Assembly: GCA_964591085.1 (NCBI GenBank)
Contig: CAZPXH010000002.1
Coordinates: forward strand, 62,001 to 126,000
Direction: 5' to 3'
From: CAZPXH01 sp964591085
GTDB lineage: Bacteria; Spirochaetota; Spirochaetia; DSM-27196; CAZPXH01
Length of the DNA: 64,000 nt
Shown here one piece after another: positions 1 through 7,615 of the stretch; position 1 is the stretch's first letter; each line of letters starts with the position of its first letter. A model generated the notes under the pieces. The model was not told the DNA's origin. It saw only the letters and a list, made by a program, of their open reading frames with translations, and did not search any database. The position numbers were made by a program, and so were the translations under genes.

Positions 1-560
1 ATATCGTCCAGGGGTCTGCTCCGCGCGGCGCCGCGTACCCGCGGGATGATGCAGAAGCTGCAGGCATTGCTGCACCCGTCAGCGATCTTGATGCTTGCCC
101 GCGTGCGGAAGGCCGGGAATGCGGGCCGGTAGGCAAAACTGTTGTCCCTCCTCGCGCCGAAGGCGTTGGCTCCGCCGGAGGCGTCAACTGGGTAAAGGAC
201 CATGAGGTCAACGGTCTCGCCCCGGAGGGCCGAGTCCACGATGTCAAAGACCTGGGACTTGGCCGCATTCGGCACGGCAATCACCCCGTCAAGGGATGCG
301 TAGTCCGCGCTGAACTGCTCCACCGAGCAGCCAGTTGCCACGGTCAGCAGCGGTTTCCGTCCGGACGCCTGATACACAGTCTGGCGGCTCTTGCGGTCGG
401 CGCGGGCGGTGACGGTGCAGGTGTTGACCACCAGGACGTCAGCCGCGTCGTCTTCGGAGACCACACGGTAGCCGGCCTCCCGAAAGCGCTGGGCCAGGGC
501 GTCAGACTCGTACTGGTTGAGCTTGCACCCCAGGGTCCGGAACCCGATGCGGTGGCTCAG
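1..560 (-). CDS. mtaB: tRNA t6A37 methylthiotransferase MtaB, N-terminal part (runs off left edge)
   Basis: About 186 N-terminal residues of a MiaB/RimO-family radical SAM methylthiotransferase. The N-terminus reads GFRTLGCKLNQYESD, the typical MtaB form of the UPF0004 domain, followed by NTCTVT and ATGCS cysteines for the auxiliary cluster. The radical SAM motif GCSNACSFC (CxxxCxxC) lies near the window edge. MtaB converts t6A37 to ms2t6A37 in ANN-decoding tRNAs. No ATG, GTG or TTG is in frame close to the N-terminus. A CTG at 558-560 overlaps the miaB stop (CTGA) and has GGGAG about 7 nt upstream, so it is my provisional start. Family call is firm, start is not. Confidence 0.88.
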   Translation of the reverse strand, partial: MSHRIGFRTLGCKLNQYESDALAQRFREAGYRVVSEDDAADVLVVNTCTVTARADRKSRQTVYQASGRKPLLTVATGCSVEQFSADYASLDGVIAVPNAAKSQVFDIVDSALRGETVDLMVLYPVDASGGANAFGARRDNSFAYRPAFPAFRTRASIKIADGCSNACSFCIIPRVRGAARSRPLDD

Positions 561-2152
561 ACCCGGGCTCCCGTGGACGCTGGTGCGGGGGCCCCCGAGG
601 GCAGGGTGCCGAGGTAGCGGCCCTCCAGGCTGAGCGGCTGACACCCGGTGATCTCCAGTTCCACAAAGCGGCCGATGAGCGACCGGTCCGCGCTTGCAAA
701 CCTCGTCACCACCCTTCCTTCAGTCTTTGCAGACAGGAACCCGTCCCTGCGATCCTCTCCATCACAGAGAACGGTGATGGTCTTCCCGATCAGCGAACGG
801 TTGTACTCCAGGGAGGTCTCCTGCAGGACGTCCTGCAGCACATGCAGCCTCCGCTTCTTCTCTTCCTGCGGCACATCATCCGCCCACCGGGAGCTGGCCG
901 CCCCTGGCCTGGGAGAGTACATGGCGATGTAGGCCATCTGGTATCGCATCTCTTCCATCAGAAGGCGGGTCTGCTCAAACTGGGTCTCGGTCTCCCCGCT
1001 GAAGCCCACGATGATGTCAGTGAACAAGGTGGCCTCCGGGAGGATGCTCCTGATGTTCGCCACAACTTCCCGGTAGCGGTGCATTCCGTAGTTCCGGTTC
1101 ATCCGCATCAGGACCTTGTCATCGCCACTCTGCACCGGCAGGTGGATCTGCTTTGCCAGTACCGGGTACTCCGCGATTGTCTCAAGTACATCGGTGGTCA
1201 TGTCCCGGGGATGGGGAGAGGTGAACCAGGTCCAGAACTGTCGCCCGCTGCGCTGACCGATCTCTCCGATTTCGCGCAGGAGCTCGGCGAAGCTCCGCTC
1301 GGCCCCTCGGCGGTCCAGTCCGTAGCTGTTCACGTTCTGACCCAGCAAGGTGATGGACCGGTAGCCCCTGGCTACCAGGCCTTCCACCTCGCCAAGGATG
1401 TCATCGCTGGGCCGCGATACTTCCCGCCCGCGCGTGTAGGGAACCGCGCAGAAGGTGCAGAACTTGTCACAGCCGTTCTGAATCGGAACGTAGGCTTCAA
1501 ACTGCGAGCTGTAGTCCGGGCTTACCTGCCAGAAGCCGGAGAGATGGCGGTTCAGCTCTGTTCGCGCGCGGGTCGGGTCCAGCACCGGGATAGGGCTCTG
1601 CACGACAGGGCGGGGCTCCATCATGCCCGGCCCGCTTGCAGACGGGCGGAGCGCGCGCAGCTGAAGCGCGGGCGGAAGCTCGGTTCCCCGCAGTTCGGCC
1701 GAGGGAAGAATTGCGGGCGAAGTGGTAACTGCGTCCAGCCCTGGTGCCCGCGGGGCAGGGCTGTCTCCGGTCCTGCTGGAGGCATCCAGCGAGGCCTGCG
1801 AGAGCGGCGTTACCACCCCGTACTGCCGGATGAGGTCCGGAAGTTGCGGCAGCTCGTTGATGGTGAACAGCAAATCAAATCGATCCAGGAACTTTTCCCG
1901 GTCCGAGGGCAGAATGCAGCCGGAAACAAAGGTCAGGAGCGGCCGCTTCTGCTTCCATCGATTCCACTTGGCAATGCGGCTGTAGGCCCGGTCAATCGCC
2001 TTCTGCCGAACCGAGCAGGCAACCACGCCCAGAAGATCTGCCTCCGCTTCATCCTCCGTGCCGTGCATACCCATAGCCTCAAGAACGCTGCGGATGCGTT
2101 CCGTGTCCGACTGGTTCATCTGGCATCCCAGGGGGACCAGGTGGTACTTCAT
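557..2152 (-). CDS. miaB: tRNA-2-methylthio-N6-dimethylallyladenosine synthase MiaB
   Basis: 531 aa radical SAM methylthiotransferase acting on i6A37 of UNN-decoding tRNAs. The N-terminal UPF0004 domain carries C10 (LGCQMN), C46 (ACSVR) and C79 (SGC) for the auxiliary [4Fe-4S] cluster. The radical SAM motif GCDKFCTFC gives C228, C232 and C235. HLPVQSGDD and DIIVGFSGETE are family landmarks, and a TRAM-like tail is present. The protein is about 90 residues longer than usual because residues ~118-200, between the two domains, form a Pro/Ala/Ser-rich insert. The start ATG overlaps the stop of the upstream reductase gene by 1 nt (TGATG), and the 3' end abuts mtaB, so the three genes look co-transcribed. 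Confidence 0.95.
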   Translation of the reverse strand: MKYHLVPLGCQMNQSDTERIRSVLEAMGMHGTEDEAEADLLGVVACSVRQKAIDRAYSRIAKWNRWKQKRPLLTFVSGCILPSDREKFLDRFDLLFTINELPQLPDLIRQYGVVTPLSQASLDASSRTGDSPAPRAPGLDAVTTSPAILPSAELRGTELPPALQLRALRPSASGPGMMEPRPVVQSPIPVLDPTRARTELNRHLSGFWQVSPDYSSQFEAYVPIQNGCDKFCTFCAVPYTRGREVSRPSDDILGEVEGLVARGYRSITLLGQNVNSYGLDRRGAERSFAELLREIGEIGQRSGRQFWTWFTSPHPRDMTTDVLETIAEYPVLAKQIHLPVQSGDDKVLMRMNRNYGMHRYREVVANIRSILPEATLFTDIIVGFSGETETQFEQTRLLMEEMRYQMAYIAMYSPRPGAASSRWADDVPQEEKKRRLHVLQDVLQETSLEYNRSLIGKTITVLCDGEDRRDGFLSAKTEGRVVTRFASADRSLIGRFVELEITGCQPLSLEGRYLGTLPSGAPAPASTGARV

Positions 2153-2820
2153 CAGAAGTAGACCTCGGCAAAGAGCTGCTGGGGCGGGATTCCCTGCCCG
2201 GAGAGGATGTCAAAGGCCTCGTAGATCATGTCGCAGTTGCCGCAAAGGTAGCACATGGTCTCCGGTGCAGGCGGGTTTGCCCGCAGCCAGTCCGTGACCC
2301 TGCCGCGGAAGTCGCCACCGTCTTCCCGGGATACACAGCGGATGACGGCGTCCCGGCGATAGACCGCCAGATCGTATTCCTCCTCCGCAAAGCGGGTGCC
2401 GTGGAGGAGCGTGTAGTCCAGGTCCGGATAGCTCCTTGCAAAGCAGTGAAACGGCGCGATACCGGTGCCGGTAGCAATGAAGCGGAAAGGCCGGTCCCTG
2501 AGCTCCGGGTCAATGGTGAAGTAGCCGAAGGGCCCGTCCACCTGCACCGAGTCTTCGGAGTTCAGAGTGTGCAGACGGGGAGACACGTAGCCACCCTCCA
2601 CGTCCTTCACCAGGATTTCCAGGTAGTCGTCCGTGGGAGCGGAATAGATGGAGTACTCCCGCATGTTGATATCGTGGGCCGGACCAACCGAGATATGCTG
2701 TCCCGGCGCAAAATCCAGCCCGTGCCGGTCAAATCGCAGCACGAACGCGCCGTTGGGGAGCGCGCGCACCCCATGCACCCGATACTGCAGGCCGGTTCTG
2801 TCTCCAAGTGTTCCCGTCAT
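2152..2820 (-). CDS. ferredoxin--NADP+ reductase-like flavoprotein
   Basis: 222 aa, ferredoxin-NADP reductase superfamily. FAD-binding motif REYSIYS lies at residues 54-60 (RxYS signature), followed by GPFGYFTI. The NAD(P) part has GTGIAPF and the C-terminal CGNCDMIYEAF with the terminal aromatic ending FAEVYF. It probably moves electrons between NADPH and a ferredoxin or flavodoxin. It is first in the operon with miaB and mtaB, and both of those need one-electron reduction of their Fe-S clusters, so a role in feeding them is a reasonable inference that has not been shown. It is divergent from lipA, another radical SAM enzyme. Confidence 0.85.
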   Translation of the reverse strand: MTGTLGDRTGLQYRVHGVRALPNGAFVLRFDRHGLDFAPGQHISVGPAHDINMREYSIYSAPTDDYLEILVKDVEGGYVSPRLHTLNSEDSVQVDGPFGYFTIDPELRDRPFRFIATGTGIAPFHCFARSYPDLDYTLLHGTRFAEEEYDLAVYRRDAVIRCVSREDGGDFRGRVTDWLRANPPAPETMCYLCGNCDMIYEAFDILSGQGIPPQQLFAEVYF

Positions 2821-2914
2821 GAATCGGTGGAGAAGCTATCGGTTCCTGCTCCAAGCGGGAAGGGGTGACAGGGTGGCTTTCCGAATCTCCCGATTCCCCG
2901 TACCTTGCAGGGGT

Positions 2915-3841
2915 ATGGCAGACACTGCAATCCGTCCGGATCGCCAGGGGTTCCAGCGGAAGCCCGACTGGCTGAAGATCCAGCTGAATACTACGGAAAG
3001 CTATAAATTCGTCCGCAAGCTCATCAGCGAGGAACGGCTCAACACCGTCTGTGAGGAAGCCCGCTGCCCTAACATCCACGAGTGCTGGGGTGATCACCGG
3101 ACAGCCACCTTCATGATTCTGGGTGACACGTGCACCCGGCGCTGTCGCTTCTGTTCGGTGAAGACCGGGCTTCCCCGCCTGGTTGATCGGGAAGAGCCCT
3201 TCCGCGTGGCGGAGAGCGTTGCAAAGATGCAGCTCAAGCACGTTGTCATCACCATGGTGAACCGGGACGACCTTCGGGATGGAGGCGCCGGAATCCTTGC
3301 GAGAACGGTGACAGAGATCCGGAAAGCAAATCCGGAGACCTCCATCGAGGTGCTGTCCTCTGATCTCATGGGACAGCGGGAGAGCATTGCCGTGGTGGCT
3401 GAGAGCCGCCCGGATATCATGAGTCACAACATGGAGACCGTTCGCAGGCTTACGCCGCAGGTCCGCTCCCGGAGCACCTACGAGCGCTCATTGGAGTTCC
3501 TCCGCATCGCCAAGGAGCTGGACCCGGAGTCCACCACCAAGTCCAGCATCATGCTTGGCCTTGGCGAGGAGGTCCCCGAGATTGAGGAAGTCATGGATGA
3601 CCTGCTGTCCGTCGGCGTGTCCATCATGAACATTGGACAGTACCTCCAGCCGACGCGGACTCACCTTCCGGTGCAGCGCTACTGGACGCCGGAAGAGTTT
3701 GCCGCGCTCAAGGAGACCGCGCTGGCCAAGGGATTCAGCCACTGCGAATCCGGGCCGCTAGTGCGCTCCAGCTACCATGCGGGCGACCAGTACGAGAAGC
3801 ACCGTCGCCGAATGCATCCGCTGTACCAGGACGAAGCTTAG
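2915..3841 (+). CDS. lipA: lipoyl synthase LipA
   Basis: 308 aa from ATG 2915, chosen because AGGGG sits just upstream and the family N-terminus follows (KPDWLKIQL). LipA inserts two sulfurs into protein-bound octanoate. The auxiliary cluster cysteines C46, C51 and C57 come from CEEARCPNIHEC. The radical SAM motif CTRRCRFC gives C73, C77 and C80. Further landmarks are VVITMVNRDDL and the C-terminal GPLVRSSYHA, which includes the serine ligand region. Length is normal for the family. The open frame reaches further upstream to 2648, but that stretch overlaps the divergent reductase gene and does not look like LipA. No lipB or lipoylated-enzyme genes are in the window. Confidence 0.95.
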   Translation: MADTAIRPDRQGFQRKPDWLKIQLNTTESYKFVRKLISEERLNTVCEEARCPNIHECWGDHRTATFMILGDTCTRRCRFCSVKTGLPRLVDREEPFRVAESVAKMQLKHVVITMVNRDDLRDGGAGILARTVTEIRKANPETSIEVLSSDLMGQRESIAVVAESRPDIMSHNMETVRRLTPQVRSRSTYERSLEFLRIAKELDPESTTKSSIMLGLGEEVPEIEEVMDDLLSVGVSIMNIGQYLQPTRTHLPVQRYWTPEEFAALKETALAKGFSHCESGPLVRSSYHAGDQYEKHRRRMHPLYQDEA

Positions 3842-3873
3842 GACGGGCGTCTCGGAACCACCTGAGCAGCCGG

Positions 3874-3908
3874 GGCGCAAGTGGTGGCGTTGCGCCTCGC
3901 CGAGGCGC
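3874..3908 (+). terminator. inverted repeats after lipA, weak terminator candidate
   Basis: GGCGCAA (3874-3880) can pair with TTGCGCC (3890-3896), and the overlapping GCGCCTCG / CGAGGCGC (3892-3908) forms an alternative stem. No T-run follows, so termination is uncertain. The 130-bp gap between lipA and the chemotaxis gene holds nothing else I recognise. Confidence 0.3.
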
Positions 3909-3970
3909 CAGATAGTCGCTAATCTGACCACATGGCTCGCCTACTTGAGGATCGCTATCCCGGAGCAAGC

Positions 3971-5563
3971 ATGAGCGACCTGCAGCGAATTCGTGCGCTG
4001 CAGACCACCGCCATCACCCTCACGGCGCTGGTGGTTTCCCTGGGATCACTGACGCTGCTCACCGGGCAGACAACAACCGCTATCGCAGGCTACGTTTTCA
4101 CCATCTTTGGTGTACTGGCCACCATCTTCGTGCGCAGGGGGATGGCAACCCTCGCTGCCGCCATCATTGCCGGCGGGTCCGGACTGCTCGCGTTTGTGGT
4201 GTCCTTCACGGACCGGGCGGCCAACTTCAACGCGGACGTCTACCAGGCGGTAACCATGTTCGCGGTGGTCACTGTCCTTGCCGGGCTCTACGCGCGGCAG
4301 CGGATTCTGATCTATGCACTTGGAGTAGCGGCTGCCCTTACGGAGATGCTGCTGTTTCTCATGCCGGCGGAGGATGCGGCCTACATGGCGGATGTCACCG
4401 GCACGTCCTTCATCTCGCCCATTGCCTTCACCGCCATGATCACCATCTTTGTGGCGCTTTCCCATCGGGCCAATGACCGGTCCGTTCGGCAGGCAACGGA
4501 GCAGCAGCAACGCCTTGGTACCGCGCTGAACCGCCTCACGTCCGCGCTTGACCGGAGCCGGGAAGGATTGAACGTGGGGGAACGAATCCAATCCTTTGCC
4601 CACGAGACTGCCGAACAGGCCACAAGCATTGAGCAGCAGCTCCAGAGCCTTGAGTCAGGGGTTGAGGAGCTGTCCACTGTTGCCTCACGCGTTGCCGGGG
4701 CGCGGGACAGCCTGATTGAGCAGACTTCTGGCTTTCAGGAGACATCGGAGCGGCTCCGGAATCTTGCCGCAGAGGTCACAGCATCACTCCGAGGGGCGGT
4801 AGACCACCTGTCCGGCCTGGCCGAGCAGTCCCGCACCTACGGATCCAGCGCCACCGAGATCGGAGAGCGCGCGGGGCGGGCAGGTGCGAGCGTTGAGGCG
4901 CTTCAGGCTTCCTTCAGCGAGCTGCAGGGCCTGACCCGGGACATTCTCCGGGTTGTGGACGTGATTGAAGACATCTCCGCCCGGACCGGGCTCCTTGCCC
5001 TCAACGCAGCCATTGAAGCAGCCCATGCCGGGACGGAAGGAGCGGGCTTTGCCGTAGTTGCCGGCGAAATCAGAAACCTCGCGGGCGAAACCGACACCAA
5101 CAGCGCGGCTGTCCGGGACTCGGTGGACCGGTCCACGCAGGCCCTTGATGTTGCTGCGGAAGCGAGCGTTGGCGCCGCGGGAGAGCTTTCCAGCATCGTT
5201 GAGTCCATGGAAGGCGTGTCTGCCATGCTTGCGGGTCTTGTGCAGCGCGTTGACGGCATTGCCGGCGAGGTCCAGCAGACGGGGAACCGGCTGGGAGAGC
5301 TCGCGGAGGCAGACAGTCGTCTTGCCCATCTCATTGAGGTGATCCGGAACTCGCTCGGGCCCCTCAGTGAAGCCACCAGCGCGGTGACCCGCTCTGCCAT
5401 GAGCATTGGAGATGCGCTTCAGCAGGCCCGGGCCGGCGGGGAGCAGATTGGCGAGCGCGCCCGTGAGCTGGAGCGAATGGGTGGCAGCATAGTGGGTGCA
5501 ATCCGGGACCTGGACAGCGAGTTGAAGGCCATTACCAAGGACGAATCTCACCAAAGCGGCTGA
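3971..5563 (+). CDS. methyl-accepting chemotaxis protein, membrane-embedded sensor
   Basis: 530 aa from ATG 3971, preceded by GGAG. Residues ~10-165 hold about six hydrophobic helices with short loops and no large periplasmic domain. A long alpha-helical cytoplasmic region follows. The signalling hairpin is clear: DISARTGLLALNAAIEAAHAG then GFAVVAGEIRNLA, the conserved MCP tip. Such receptors signal through CheW/CheA to the flagellar motor. The multi-helix N-terminus suggests it senses membrane state, energy or a transported compound rather than a periplasmic ligand. It lies directly before the PTS operon, and coupling of PTS uptake to chemotaxis is an inference from position only. Confidence 0.9.
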   Translation: MSDLQRIRALQTTAITLTALVVSLGSLTLLTGQTTTAIAGYVFTIFGVLATIFVRRGMATLAAAIIAGGSGLLAFVVSFTDRAANFNADVYQAVTMFAVVTVLAGLYARQRILIYALGVAAALTEMLLFLMPAEDAAYMADVTGTSFISPIAFTAMITIFVALSHRANDRSVRQATEQQQRLGTALNRLTSALDRSREGLNVGERIQSFAHETAEQATSIEQQLQSLESGVEELSTVASRVAGARDSLIEQTSGFQETSERLRNLAAEVTASLRGAVDHLSGLAEQSRTYGSSATEIGERAGRAGASVEALQASFSELQGLTRDILRVVDVIEDISARTGLLALNAAIEAAHAGTEGAGFAVVAGEIRNLAGETDTNSAAVRDSVDRSTQALDVAAEASVGAAGELSSIVESMEGVSAMLAGLVQRVDGIAGEVQQTGNRLGELAEADSRLAHLIEVIRNSLGPLSEATSAVTRSAMSIGDALQQARAGGEQIGERARELERMGGSIVGAIRDLDSELKAITKDESHQSG

Positions 5564-5573
5564 CCATTTTTGA

Positions 5574-5602
5574 TTGACAGCTACTGAAACTGCCTCAAGG
5601 AT
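5574..5602 (+). promoter_or_regulatory. tentative promoter of the PTS operon
   Basis: A perfect -35 TTGACA at 5574-5579 lies in the short gap before gatC. With a 17-nt spacer the -10 would be AAGGAT (5597-5602), a poor match, so this rests mostly on the -35 and the position 19 nt before the start codon. Confidence 0.35.
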
Positions 5603-5620
5603 TTGCACCAGGAGGCATTC

Positions 5621-7006
5621 ATGGAAGCGATTCAGAGCGGAGTCCAGTTTTTCCTGGACCTCGGCGCGAGCGTCTTCATCCCCGTAATCATCTTTGTGCT
5701 GGCAGTAGCTTTTGGCGCAAAGGCGGGCAAGGCGCTGCGCGCTGGTCTCATGGTCGGTGTCGGCTTTGTCGGCATTGGAGTGGTCCTTGGCATCCTGTTC
5801 GATAACCTCGGACCGGCGGCAGAGGCCATGGTCACTCGATTCGGGATTGACCTCTCCATCATTGACGTGGGGTGGCCTGCATCCGCGGCAATTGCCTTCG
5901 GCTCGGAGATAGCGGCGCTCATCATCCCGGTTGGCATTCTGCTGAACCTGGTGTTGCTGTTCGCCCGCGTCACCAAGACCATCAACATCGATATCTGGAA
6001 CTTCTGGCACTTTGCCTTTGTGGGCGCCATTGTTCAGGCCGTAACCGGGAACATCTGGCTTGGCCTGATCTCGGCGATGCTGTTCATGGCCGTCATCCTC
6101 TTCTTTGCGGACTGGACCGCTCCGGCCGTGCAGAAGCTCATGGGAATGGAAGGCATCTCCCTCCCGCACGGCTTCTCAACCGCGTTTGTGGTCCCGGCGA
6201 TGATTGTCAACCGCGTGATTGATGTGATTCCCGGCTTGAACAAGGTTGAGGCGGACCCTGAGTCCATCAAGAAGCGCTTTGGTGTTTTTGGTGAGTCCGT
6301 TGTGCAGGGAGTTGTGATTGGCCTGATCATCGCACTCATTGCCTACGCCGGAGACGGCCGCCCAGCCACCGCCTGGATCACCCAGGTTCTACAGGTTGCG
6401 GTTTCCCTCGCGGCGGTCATGGTGCTGATGCCCCGGGTTGTTGCGCTGCTCATGGAAGGTCTGTTGCCGCTGTCCGAGGCGGCCCGCGAGTTCCTGCAGC
6501 GGCGTTCCGCCGGGCGTGAGATCTACATTGGTCTGGATTCAGCGATTGCGATTGGACATCCGGTCTCCATCGCCACGTCCCTGCTGATGGTTCCCATCAC
6601 GCTCCTGCTTGCTGTCGTCCTGCCTGGAAACCGGGTCCTTCCCTTTGGTGACCTTGCAACCATCCCCTTCATGGTGGCGATGATGGTCCCGATCGTTCGT
6701 GGAAACGTGGTCCGGGCTACCATCACCAGCACCGTGGTCATGATCCCCACGCTGTACATCATGAACGCCATTGCGGGGGTTCACACGGAGGTGGCGCGCG
6801 CCGCCAACTTCGCCTTCCCGGAAGGTGCAACCCAGATCACCAGCATGGTGGACGGCGGCAACTGGCTTGCAGCCATCTTTGCCTGGGCGGCGAACAGCTT
6901 CTGGATTGGCAACGCTATTATCCTCGTTGCTCTGGTTGCCTTCTGGTTCCTGTACAAGCGGAACCAGGACGCCTGGCAGAAGGTTGCCGGGTACTACGCC
7001 GAGTAG
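5621..7006 (+). CDS. gatC: PTS galactitol-type permease, EIIC component
   Basis: 461 aa polytopic membrane protein of the GatC (galactitol EIIC) family. ATG 5621 is preceded by AGGAGG with 5 nt spacing; an in-frame TTG at 5603 is less likely. The family landmarks are clear: the NTTGATD-type region reads DLSIIDVGWPASAAIAFGSE, and later SLPHGFST and LDSAIAIGHPVSI. It takes up and phosphorylates a polyol or sugar using the IIA and IIB proteins encoded downstream. The substrate cannot be read from sequence. GatC relatives handle galactitol, arabitol and others, and no polyol-phosphate dehydrogenase is in the window. Confidence 0.92.
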   Translation: MEAIQSGVQFFLDLGASVFIPVIIFVLAVAFGAKAGKALRAGLMVGVGFVGIGVVLGILFDNLGPAAEAMVTRFGIDLSIIDVGWPASAAIAFGSEIAALIIPVGILLNLVLLFARVTKTINIDIWNFWHFAFVGAIVQAVTGNIWLGLISAMLFMAVILFFADWTAPAVQKLMGMEGISLPHGFSTAFVVPAMIVNRVIDVIPGLNKVEADPESIKKRFGVFGESVVQGVVIGLIIALIAYAGDGRPATAWITQVLQVAVSLAAVMVLMPRVVALLMEGLLPLSEAAREFLQRRSAGREIYIGLDSAIAIGHPVSIATSLLMVPITLLLAVVLPGNRVLPFGDLATIPFMVAMMVPIVRGNVVRATITSTVVMIPTLYIMNAIAGVHTEVARAANFAFPEGATQITSMVDGGNWLAAIFAWAANSFWIGNAIILVALVAFWFLYKRNQDAWQKVAGYYAE

Positions 7007-7032
7007 CCGGCGGGTTCAACCAAAGTAATCCT

Positions 7033-7062
7033 GAATCTCCCGGACCCGTGCCCGGGAGATTC
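7033..7062 (+). other. 11-bp perfect stem-loop between gatC and gatA
   Basis: GAATCTCCCGG (7033-7043) is perfectly complementary to CCGGGAGATTC (7052-7062) with an 8-nt loop. No T-run follows, so it is more likely an mRNA-stability or processing hairpin that sets relative levels of the membrane IIC and the soluble components than a terminator. Confidence 0.6.
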
Positions 7063-7106
7063 GCTCGCGTATCGCACATAGGCACTTGACTCCCGGGAGG
7101 AAACCG

Positions 7107-7598
7107 ATGGAAGAGCAGGTACTCAGCTTTGCGGACCTGGTGCTACCGGACTTCATCCTGCCAGACCTGGCAGCAGACAGCAGAGACCACGCACTCCGCA
7201 GCATGGCCGAGCTCCTGGTGGAGCGCGGTCGCTGTCTTCCCAGCTTTCCAGACGCAATTCTGGAGCGGGAGCGGCACCATCCCTCCGGTCTTCCGATGCT
7301 CGGGCACAAGATTGCCATTCCCCATACGGACGCCGACCACGTCGTGGAGTCTGTGATCCTGCTTGCCCGTCTCCGCACCCCGGTTGAGTTCCGCTCCATG
7401 GGAGATCCGGAATCACGGCTCCAGGTCAGATTGATCTCCATGTTTGCATTGAAGGAGAAGAAGCGAATCGGCGACATGCTGGAGACCCTGATTACCGCCT
7501 ACCAGGATGACAGCACCCTGGCCGCCCTGGACGCCGCACCGGATGCGGCCGCAATGTACGCGGTCCTCCGAGAGGCGGTGGAGGCCAACGGTGTCTGA
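7107..7598 (+). CDS. gatA: PTS EIIA component (fructose/galactitol type)
   Basis: 163 aa, EIIA type-2 domain. ATG 7107 is preceded by GGGAGG. The phosphorylatable histidine is H73 in KIAIPHTD, and HHPSGLPMLGHK upstream is the usual EIIA lead-in. It accepts phosphate from HPr and passes it to EIIB. It sits between gatC and ptsI in the same operon, 18 nt before ptsI. Length and single-domain form match stand-alone GatA proteins. Confidence 0.9.
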   Translation: MEEQVLSFADLVLPDFILPDLAADSRDHALRSMAELLVERGRCLPSFPDAILERERHHPSGLPMLGHKIAIPHTDADHVVESVILLARLRTPVEFRSMGDPESRLQVRLISMFALKEKKRIGDMLETLITAYQDDSTLAALDAAPDAAAMYAVLREAVEANGV

Positions 7599-7615
7599 TC
7601 AGCCGGGACGGGGCA

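Noticed and set aside
842..2161. 439-residue open frame on the plus strand opposite miaB
   Set aside because: Composition is Arg/Pro/His-rich without domains, and the opposite strand encodes an intact MiaB. It is a shadow frame of high-GC DNA.
5563..5621. Riboswitch before the PTS operon
   Set aside because: Only 57 nt, with no conserved structured element that I can see.
4784..6169. 461-residue open frame antisense to the chemotaxis and gatC genes
   Set aside because: It spans two well-supported genes on the other strand and shows no motif; the length reflects GC-rich codon bias.
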